DNA of 12,716 bases from Ramicandelaber brevisporus (taxonomy: Eukaryota > Kickxellomycota > Ramicandelaberales > Ramicandelaberaceae): positions 1 to 12,716 of the forward strand of contig MU602949.1 of NCBI GenBank assembly GCA_025201865.1. Reading direction: 5' to 3'. Numbering within the stretch: position 1 is the stretch's first letter; the number at the start of each line of letters is the position of its first letter. The notes under the pieces are model-generated. The model had not been told where the DNA came from and made no database searches. It saw only the letters and a list, made by a program, of their open reading frames with translations. This document shows positions 1 through 6,986 of the stretch, one piece after another. The position numbers and the translations under genes are program-made.

Positions 1-241
1 GAGCAGCGGCATCCGCGTCGGCTTCAAGCTGGCCGACCGGGTGTTTGAGATCAGCGCGCAGGACCTGGTGCGCGAGGAGGCGGCGAGCGCGCGCGGCAAG
101 TGCTACCTGAGCATCGTGGACGGCGGACCGCGCCTGCCAGCCATAGTGCTCGGCGATGTGTTCCTGAAGAACAACTACGTCGTGTTTGACTTTGGCAGCA
201 GTCCACCCGCCGTCATGCTCGCCCCGCTCAAGAAGATATAA
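1..241 (+). CDS. C-terminal fragment of a pepsin-type (A1) aspartic protease
   Basis: The frame is open from base 2 to the TAA at 239-241, giving 79 residues; the gene begins left of the window. The stretch LGDVFLKNNYVVFD (residues 50-63) is the hallmark near the end of pepsin-family proteases, where it usually reads LGDVFLRxYYxVFD and is followed by a short strand and the C-terminus. The Cys at residue 34 (GKCYLSI) sits where the C-lobe disulfide of the family has its second Cys; its partner would lie upstream. The active-site Asp motifs are also outside the window, so activity cannot be judged. The protein ends in LAPLKKI with no hydrophobic tail, so a GPI-anchored yapsin is unlikely and a vacuolar or secreted enzyme is more plausible (inference). 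The segment is about two-thirds GC with nearly all codons ending in G or C, unlike the other genes here. Confidence 0.9.
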   Translation, partial: SSGIRVGFKLADRVFEISAQDLVREEAASARGKCYLSIVDGGPRLPAIVLGDVFLKNNYVVFDFGSSPPAVMLAPLKKI

Positions 242-882
242 ATCTTCACTTTGACATTCATTTATCCTTGAATCTGTTTTGTATCTATCTAAATCGCTAT
301 CCCGTATATTATATCTTACTCCTTGTTTTTTTTCTTCTCTTTCCTTCTCGGTTTATCTTTGTTTCCCTTCAATCCCGGTGTGCACGGTCTGTCACGTCAT
401 CCATCTCCTGCCATCGTGTGTAAATGATACCTAAAATGGCCATGATGGCAGAGCTGTCATGATCCCTTCAATGACATGCAAGTTGCAATCAACTTTTCGC
501 TCTTGTTTGATCAGCATCACTATTTTTGTTTTAGCCTCTTATCTGCCGTGAGAACACTCTGTTGAAAACAACACTAGCCTCTCTTTCGTTGTGAAAGTGA
601 GCGTGAATAAGATAACCTATAGTGGCTCACTTTGGCTTTGTTTTGAGAAGAGCAACCCAGCTGCAGTGGTGCGTGTGTGCAGCCTTTCCAGCAGCCTTGA
701 CCATCTTTGTAGCAACGTGGCTTTTTTTTCTGTTTCCCTCTTCCCTTTTACCTCTAACACTACTACTAATCGATACACTTTCATTCTTCTTGCATTCTCT
801 ATTTTTCTTTCTTTCTTTTCTTTCTTTTCTTCTTACCAAGAGAACGGGAGCTCCTCATCTCCGTTTCACTCCACAGTAGCTA
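242..882. promoter_or_regulatory. Intergenic region: protease 3' end and PDAT promoter/5' UTR
   Basis: This 641-base gap has no convincing gene; its open frames are short, low-complexity and overlap one another. It should hold the protease 3' UTR and the promoter and 5' leader of PDAT. I see no AATAAA after the protease stop and no clear TATA box before PDAT. Two small dyads stand out: an imperfect one at 441-464 (arms of 11 bases with a 2-base centre) and a perfect AAGTTG-CAAT-CAACTT at 480-495. CTCTCTTTCGTTG at 580-592 resembles a repeated motif upstream of the HECT gene. Confidence 0.6.
720..835 (+). promoter_or_regulatory. Pyrimidine-rich tract upstream of PDAT start
   Basis: Two C/T-rich blocks (about 720-755 and 778-835) lie just ahead of the PDAT ATG on its sense strand. 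CT-rich tracts near the transcription start are common in fungal promoters. The tract is followed by CCACAG at 871-876, which could also be read as the polypyrimidine tract and 3' splice site of a 5' UTR intron; a convincing donor was not found. Confidence 0.5.
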
Positions 883-3800
883 ATGGGCAAGAAGAGTAGT
901 AGCAGTGGCAGCGGTTCGGCCGTGCGACGACGTCGTGGTGCTGCTGGTACTGCGCACGAGTCACACAGCAGCAACTCACAAGATTCAAACAGTCGAGTTG
1001 GTGGTGTTGCCGAGATGCGAACAGCGTCCTCAAGTGGCGCGAACACTCCAGCGCGGCCGTTGTTTGAAGATCCAACAATAGCCTCGCCCATTGTGCCGTC
1101 GCTGACTGCAGCAGCTGCTGTGTCTGCTGCAGCTCTGCATCGAAGCACGCAGTCATCGTTCTCGTCGACAAAACAGAGCATGGCAACAACATCAACTGTA
1201 GCTTCGTTTGCAGCATCAACATCCTCGACTCTGGTTGGTGATGCCAAGTCTCGATCACAGTCACCATCAGCTGATATTGATGATGACACTGCTTTCAAAT
1301 CATCTGCAGACTCGAGCAGCGGAGGATCCAGCTCTGTTGAGATTGTCCAGCCTCGACCACGTAAATTGAATCGCATATTGTCAACCGAACACTTCTTTGC
1401 CGATTCGCTGCTTCAAAAACAAATGAATGACGATGCATGGATGGCGGTGGTGGATCGTCGCAATAAGCTGATTTTCCTCATTGGTATCATTGTTGGCTGC
1501 ATGGCTGCCTTTGTAGCTCTTGTTGCCGTTGCTCATCCAACAGTTGTCATCACAACGTCTCAGCAGCTTGGTGAATTCTCAAATACAGTGTCCAGCAAGC
1601 TGTCCAGTGCGTTTGCAGATGTTGATTTGGCTAGATTGTTACCAGATGATATCAGAGTTGATGATTTCTTTGATAATGTGTCTAATTTGATTCAGCGGTC
1701 TGCTCCATTTGTTGCTATATCCGACATGCTTGGCCTAAGCAATAATGATCCGCAGTATTTCATCAACGCTGGTGATTATGGCCCTGCCCTTAGCTTAATG
1801 TCTCAAACACCCAATGTGCGTGGTAGACATCCTGTAGTAATGATTCCTGGTATAGTCAGCACTGGATTAGAATCATGGTCTCCTCCCACATCATCTCAGT
1901 GTGCCCAAAAGTATTTCCGCGAGCGTCTTTGGGGCACTCTAACTATGGTTCGTGCAGTTTTATTGGACAAGACATGCTGGGTCGAACACTTGCTGCTTGA
2001 TCCAAATGATGGATTAGACCCGCCTGGAATCAAACTGAGAGCAGCTGAGGGTTTGGATGCAGCAGACTACTTGATTGGACCGTATTGGGTTTGGGGAAAG
2101 ATTATTCAGAATCTGGGAGCATTGGGTTATGATAGCCAGAATATGCATTTGGCGGCATATGACTGGAGATTGGCATTTAGAGACGCTGAAGTTAGAGACA
2201 TGTATTATTCAAAACTAAAGGTTAAGATTGAAATGAGTAAACAAAGTGCTATTAATAAGGCCAAAAGAAATAAACTGAGAATGGCAAAGAAGAACAAGGA
2301 AAAGAAGAACAAGAAGAACAGTGATGTGAATGATCCTCGACCGACAATTGATGTTGATTTGGATCCAACACACACGCCACAGTCCAAGTTAAAGCTCAAC
2401 AAGACAGAGCGCATTAATCAAAACAGTGGTATCAATGATGAGGATGACTTGGGATTGTCGGTTGATACCAATGGTAAGGTTGTTATTATTGCACACTCAA
2501 TGGGCAGTTTAGTTTGGCATCATTTCATGAGTTGGGTCTCGGCTCCAATCGAAGTTGGTGGTGGCGGTGCGCCTGAATCCTGGGTCGATGACCACATCGA
2601 GGCAGTCGTCAACATTGGTGGACCCATGCTTGGTGTAGTCAAAGCCATGTCGTCGTTGGTCAGCGGTGAAGTGCGCGAGACTGTTCAGCCAATGGCCAGC
2701 TACATTCTCGAGCAGTTCTTCTCACGTACCGAAATTGCCAAGCTCTATCGTAGCTGGGGCGGTGTATGGAGTATGCTTCCAAAGGGCGGTAGTCAAGTCT
2801 GGGGAGATGAACACGGTGCACCAGATGATGCCGGATTGGATGCGCCAGAGATGGTTGGTGACACTACCAGCGATGTGGAATATGCTCGTGAACAGCAGCA
2901 TCAGCAAAGGTCATCCAGTGACGACACTACATTTGGACTCATTTTGAGAATGCGCTCTTCGCCATCATCAGTAACAGCAGCGAACACGCAGCAAGTTGAG
3001 GGGCCAGCGGTAACTCCACGTGATTATGCCATCAATAGCCAATTCTCACCGCTTCATCAACATAATAGAGCAGACGCTGAGAAACTATCAAACTTGCCAG
3101 TAGCCAACATGACTCTGCCGCAAGTGCTGGATACATTGTATAACATCGTCGAGCCTCGTATTGTCAGCAGAATGCGTAGTCATTACGGCGCTGGTTTCAC
3201 TCCACCTCGTTCAAAAACACAGGAATCATCTCAAAGTGCCGCAAATACGAGTGAGAAGGTCACTTCCATGAAGTCGCCGCTGGCAGGCTATCGTCGCGAC
3301 CCAAGCAGCTGGGCAAATCCGCTGCTAGCTCCACTGCCACATGCCCCATCAATGAAGATGTACTGCTTGTATGGCGTTGGCAAACCAACGGAGCGTGGAT
3401 ACTACTTCCATCTGCCAGGTGCATCGCCGGCCGAAAAGGGCAAGAGTCGTGTTGTCGTCGCTGCCGCTGAATCTGGTGGTGACTCTCATAACGGTAACGG
3501 TAACAGTAACAGCTCTGATGAAGCCATTGACGAACGCTACATGGTCCCACCGCTCAAGATTGACGCCTCGCTGAACGATGACACCTATGGCATCGAAAAC
3601 GGCGTGCTTTTATCCGATGGTGACGGCACTGTTCCTTTGCTGTCTCTGGGTGCCATGTGTGTTGAAGGCTGGAACCATCCCGTGTACAACCCCGCTGGTG
3701 TCAACGTCACAACTCGCGAGTACAAGCATCGACCAGGCGAGTCGTTGATTTCAGCAGCTACTGATCCAAGAGGTGGACCACACACAGCCGACCATGTGGA

Positions 3801-3942
3801 TATTCTGGGCAACTTCCAGCTCACTGAGGATATTCTGAGGATAGTTTCTGGGCAAGGTGGCGAGTTAAAGAATGAGATTCACACAAATATAAGAGAAATT
3901 GGCAAACGGATTCCATTTGATCGCGATCCAGTCGAACCTTAA
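883..3942 (+). CDS. LRO1: Phospholipid:diacylglycerol acyltransferase (PDAT, Lro1-like)
   Basis: The 1,019-residue product belongs to the LCAT-like family. PDAT moves an acyl group from the sn-2 position of a phospholipid to diacylglycerol, making triacylglycerol at the ER without acyl-CoA. The start is secure: an in-frame TAG lies two codons upstream at 877-879. Domains: a Ser-rich, probably cytosolic tail (1-195, with RRRR at 15-18), one membrane segment (about 196-217), then the lumenal catalytic part. Visible motifs are IPGIVSTGLESW (321-332), C340 and C365 bounding the lid as in LCAT, YDWRLAF (426-432), the nucleophile Ser539 in AHSMGS, a catalytic Asp in SDGDGTVP (probably D914), and His971 in ADHVDILGN. 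The triad is complete, so the enzyme should be active. It is much longer than yeast Lro1 (661 residues, from memory) owing to the tail and to insertions, notably a Lys-rich block at about 452-526 just before the nucleophile strand and polar loops at about 645-700 and 850-885. Confidence 0.96.
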   Translation: MGKKSSSSGSGSAVRRRRGAAGTAHESHSSNSQDSNSRVGGVAEMRTASSSGANTPARPLFEDPTIASPIVPSLTAAAAVSAAALHRSTQSSFSSTKQSMATTSTVASFAASTSSTLVGDAKSRSQSPSADIDDDTAFKSSADSSSGGSSSVEIVQPRPRKLNRILSTEHFFADSLLQKQMNDDAWMAVVDRRNKLIFLIGIIVGCMAAFVALVAVAHPTVVITTSQQLGEFSNTVSSKLSSAFADVDLARLLPDDIRVDDFFDNVSNLIQRSAPFVAISDMLGLSNNDPQYFINAGDYGPALSLMSQTPNVRGRHPVVMIPGIVSTGLESWSPPTSSQCAQKYFRERLWGTLTMVRAVLLDKTCWVEHLLLDPNDGLDPPGIKLRAAEGLDAADYLIGPYWVWGKIIQNLGALGYDSQNMHLAAYDWRLAFRDAEVRDMYYSKLKVKIEMSKQSAINKAKRNKLRMAKKNKEKKNKKNSDVNDPRPTIDVDLDPTHTPQSKLKLNKTERINQNSGINDEDDLGLSVDTNGKVVIIAHSMGSLVWHHFMSWVSAPIEVGGGGAPESWVDDHIEAVVNIGGPMLGVVKAMSSLVSGEVRETVQPMASYILEQFFSRTEIAKLYRSWGGVWSMLPKGGSQVWGDEHGAPDDAGLDAPEMVGDTTSDVEYAREQQHQQRSSSDDTTFGLILRMRSSPSSVTAANTQQVEGPAVTPRDYAINSQFSPLHQHNRADAEKLSNLPVANMTLPQVLDTLYNIVEPRIVSRMRSHYGAGFTPPRSKTQESSQSAANTSEKVTSMKSPLAGYRRDPSSWANPLLAPLPHAPSMKMYCLYGVGKPTERGYYFHLPGASPAEKGKSRVVVAAAESGGDSHNGNGNSNSSDEAIDERYMVPPLKIDASLNDDTYGIENGVLLSDGDGTVPLLSLGAMCVEGWNHPVYNPAGVNVTTREYKHRPGESLISAATDPRGGPHTADHVDILGNFQLTEDILRIVSGQGGELKNEIHTNIREIGKRIPFDRDPVEP

Positions 3943-3954
3943 CAACATAAACAA

Positions 3955-3960
3955 AATAAA
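3955..3960 (+). terminator. Poly(A) signal AATAAA of PDAT
   Basis: A canonical AATAAA begins 13 bases after the PDAT stop, inside an A-rich run (3943-3975). It is the only such hexamer on this strand in the 165-base convergent gap, so it is the likely 3'-end signal. Confidence 0.55.
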
Positions 3961-4045
3961 ACAAAACATAAACCAAATCCGTTTTAGACCACACCTGTTC
4001 ACTTATGCCAGTTATATCTGCTTTCTTTCTTTTTTTTTTACTCTT

Positions 4046-4051
4046 TTTATT
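4046..4051 (-). terminator. Poly(A) signal AATAAA of the 826-residue gene
   Basis: TTTATT on the plus strand reads AATAAA on the minus strand, 57 bases after the minus-strand stop at 4108-4110. The signals of the two convergent genes are about 90 bases apart, so their 3' UTRs probably overlap or nearly touch. Confidence 0.5.
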
Positions 4052-4107
4052 CTCTTATTCTTTCATACAAAAGCACCATTAGTTGTTAATTAGTGTTTAG
4101 ATCTGAT

Positions 4108-5671
4108 TTAGAGGACGGCAGTGCCTTTGGCGATGGCTTGAATGAGTCGAGTCTCAGCCAGCGAGCGTGGTTTGTGTTCTGCTACAGAAATATCACGCAT
4201 TCCTCCAACTTCTCTCATAAACCTCGCGCCTGCCAGATTAGCAGTAATCGTAGTCGCCTTCATTTTGTCGGCCGTACCAAATGTCGATGTGTGCAGCGAG
4301 GTGACTCGACGAGGATGACCGCGGGTATTGGCATTACGAACGCGGAAACCAGCCTTGATTTGGGCTTTTGCAGTGCGCGAGTCCGTTTTGGTGTCAAGCT
4401 TTTCGTCACTATGGCCGTTGGTAGTGTCACTATCAGAGGTGGAAGACACGAGACGAGCAACGTCGCCATTGGCGGTGAGAATTGGTGGAAGGTCGTCAAT
4501 GCCATGGTGAGCCTTGAAGGTAATGAAGCGTGCCGACATGTCCTCATCAACAACACTAACTCGAGGCATGGCAGCGTTTGCAGCCGAATCATCGCTTCCA
4601 AAGTATTGAGTGGACAGTGCTCGCCAAACAGCCCACAAATCGCCATTCCCCGCATCAGTGACAAAGTTGACGGATGAATCACCTTCGTCAGTATCTGCGG
4701 CGGAACGACCAGTTGTGATGATTTGAATCACCTCATCTATATACAACTTTTCGATTACCGACGCATCATCTTGCGGCGCAAGCATGCTGACTGCTCTCCT
4801 CTTTTCAGTCTCACCGGCTACCATGTGCATCACTTGTGCAAACCTCTTCAGCACAGGCCGTGTCACCATAATCTTTCGGCTGTGAACCAACTTGACGAGC
4901 CATGGAAGCACTGGATACTCTTGTTCCTGTCGAATCTGCAGTCGAACCGTTCTGGATGACACCAAATCAACCACTGGCACTGCGTTCAGAACCTGAACAG
5001 AGTTGCCGCTGGATAGGAGTGAGGATGTGACTTCGGTGGGTAACGAAGCCAGAGCAGTTGTGCTGTGAGTGAGAGCAGAGCAAAGTGCACAAAGGGCATT
5101 GATTCCAACAAAGACAGTGCTGGAGGCTTGGTCGATTGCTGCGTTCATACCGCGTGTAAAATGAACATCACTTGAAGACACAGCTGCAGGAACATTGTGA
5201 TGAATCGAATCAGCTGGAATAAACATTGAGGCTGGTGCAAAGAGATCACTGTTGGGAACATCACCTGGAATAGTACCCATGTCAATTCCATACTGCTCCA
5301 GAATGAGTCGCAGCTGGTCTGGAAGAGCGGTCTTTGCTGCAGAGAAATCCAATTTTCCATTAGAGAAATCACTATATTCGTCTCCATCGTCGTCTTCAGT
5401 ATTGTCTCGATTCCTGGCAACTGGCTCTGGAGCGAATAGAACGCTGATTTTTGGGATGTTGAAATGCACTGGGTGATTTCGAGCAGCAACAGCCATCAAT
5501 CGTGCAGTAGCAACAATTGGAAGTCGGGCAACAGTCGAAAGTCTTATCCGAGGAACATCAATTGCAATGCCGCCTCGACCTGTCCAGAACTTGGTGTCGA
5601 GCGCACTCCAATTGATATTGTCGCCATCTCTAATTGCGTTCGTATCATCATCATCATCATCGTCATCATCG

Positions 5672-5710
<39 letters not shown>

Positions 5711-6588
5711 CTCTCATCCAGTTCACCTTCCATGACAGCTAGGGCAGTAAAGAATGATGACACTGGTTTTGCACAAATTTTAATCCAAGTATAGTTTGAA
5801 TCGGCAATCATATCAACTCTAATCCGACTGGCTACTGACTCATCAGCACTGCTATTGTTACTGCCATCCATGCTATCTCCATCTCTATCTTCCTGTTCAT
5901 CTCCATCTTCATTTTCATTTTCATCATCGTCGCTATCCGAGTCCAACATATCTGCACCAGCCATCATTCTTCTCGCCTTTGCCTTATTTCCCAATAAACT
6001 CTTCAGTGCTCTATACTTCATATCTGCAATCAGAGTTGTAATCTCCATCGGTCCACCGCCTGCCTTCAAATGGCTCAGATATGTTCTCCAAACACTTGTC
6101 CAGTACGGAATACTCGTTTGTTTCACTCTGCACGCTGCTGACACCAACTCTTCGCCATTCAGGGTTTGAATGGATGGCGGATACAATGAAGGGACAGTTG
6201 AATGAGCAACTTGGTATACAGTGGCAATGTTTCGCTCAATGGCGCGAAGTTCACTGCGGATAATGTAAAGAAACCTACGCAATCCGCAAATTAACGGTGC
6301 ATGAATATTCGTCACCTGTTGTTGTTGTTGCTGCTGCTGATTCTGTGGTAAATGGCTCACTGCTGTAGCGCCGTTACTTGAGGCGGAAGATGGCGATTCG
6401 AGGGTTGCAATGTGATCTTTGACGGTGGTGCCAAATGTTGAATAGAACTTGTGCAGCATAAACAACTCTTCACTCACTTTGGAAGTTACAGATGAAGTGA
6501 CTGGCTTGTCATCGTGGTCGCTGAGATTGTCTGCTTCGTCCAGCAGAGATGGAGCAAACGCGTCCAGTTCGTTCAAGTCAGAGTGCAT
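4108..6588 (-). CDS. Uncharacterised 826-residue protein with long Asp tract
   Basis: I do not recognise this protein. The open frame is intronless; the ATG at 6588 is fixed by an in-frame TAG just upstream (6592-6594) and has A at -3, a good initiation context. From the N-terminus there is an acidic start, a Gln run (84-91), a well-ordered helical-looking block (about 95-210) with Trp residues in IPYWTSVWRTYL, an acidic region (216-250), a second block, a tract of 22 consecutive Asp (294-315), and mixed alpha/beta-looking sequence to about 690. The C-terminal 80-90 residues are basic (GFRVRNANTRGHPRR, starting near 747) and end in RSLAETRLIQAIAKGTAVL. No signal peptide or clear membrane segment is visible. 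Acidic tracts with a basic tail are typical of nuclear or nucleolar proteins, but that is only inference. Sustained coding over 2.4 kb with conserved-looking non-repetitive blocks argues that it is a real gene. Confidence 0.85.
5644..5709 (-). repeat. GAT/GAC microsatellite encoding 22 Asp
   Basis: Twenty-two codons in a row, GAT except for two GAC interruptions at 5662-5664 and 5671-5673, encode D294-D315. The long uninterrupted GAT run on one side of the interruptions points to replication slippage. The tract creates poly-Ser, poly-Ile and poly-Met open frames in other frames, which are artefacts. Confidence 0.95.
6316..6339 (-). repeat. CAA/CAG run encoding 8 Gln
   Basis: Eight consecutive Gln codons (Q84-Q91) of the 826-residue protein, with a further Gln just beyond an Asn. 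It marks a low-complexity linker between the N-terminal segment and the first ordered block. Confidence 0.9.
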
Positions 6589-6986
6589 CGTCTAACAAAC
6601 AAGATGAGATAATAGACTAGTAGTGGTTGAGAAGCAGAAGCTGCAAGAGAGAAATAGAGAGAAAGTGAGCAAGCATAAACATGGGGTGGGAGAGAGTGTA
6701 TAAAGAGAGAGAGATAGAAAGAGAGTGAGAGAATGGAGGCGCTGATGGTTCTAAAAAGGAAAATGCCACAACCAATCAAATGGCAACGCGTGCGAATCGC
6801 GGCTTTTTGGAAGCTTTAATCGTGATTACTCACATTTAGTAGAATGCTGCGGCAGCGTGCAGCACAATGAATCACTAAGAGACGCTTTAATCGAAACATG
6901 TGTGTTTAAGTAGCGGTCAATGCTATCAACTAAAAAAAAAAATAGAAAACAATGGAGCAATCGGCACATTTAATGTGTATTGAAAT
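6589..6986 (-). promoter_or_regulatory. Intergenic region: HECT 3' end and promoter of the 826-residue gene
   Basis: The two flanking genes are in tandem on the minus strand, so this 398-base gap holds the 3' UTR of the HECT gene and the promoter of the next. On the minus strand, 6645-6735 is strongly CT-rich (seen as GAGA repeats on plus), immediately upstream of the ATG, like the tract before PDAT. ATTAAA, a variant poly(A) signal, is read on minus at 6969-6974, and again inside the repeated decamer at 6813-6822 and 6884-6893. An A11 run sits at about 6933-6943. No gene is visible. Confidence 0.55.
6813..6893 (-). repeat. Direct repeat pair GCTTTAATCG
   Basis: The decamer GCTTTAATCG occurs exactly at 6813-6822 and 6884-6893, 71 bases apart. 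On the gene-sense strand it reads CGATTAAAGC and contains ATTAAA, so it may be either a duplicated 3'-processing element of the HECT gene or an upstream element of the next gene. Confidence 0.35.

Noticed and set aside
591-899. Overlapping 85- and 102-residue hydrophobic frames before PDAT
   Set aside because: They come from the T/C-rich tract, which reads as Phe, Ser and Leu in any frame; the longer one begins at GTG rather than ATG.
855-1376. 173-residue open frame antisense to the PDAT start
   Set aside because: It lies opposite the Ser/Ala-rich PDAT tail and has no recognisable motif; low-complexity coding sequence readily leaves the opposite strand open.
2237-2382. Lys-rich PDAT block as a retained intron (GTAAAC donor, CCACAG acceptor)
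   Set aside because: The segment is 146 bases, not a multiple of three, so splicing it would shift the frame before the catalytic Ser. It also has no stop codon and no pyrimidine tract before the AG.
4093-4677. 194-residue plus-strand open frame antisense to the end of the 826-residue gene
   Set aside because: It has no family-like motif, lies fully opposite a longer frame apart from its first bases, and crosses that gene's stop region.
5464-5794. Poly-Ser, poly-Ile and poly-Met open frames over the GAT repeat
   Set aside because: They are alternative readings of one trinucleotide repeat that belongs to the Asp tract of the minus-strand gene.
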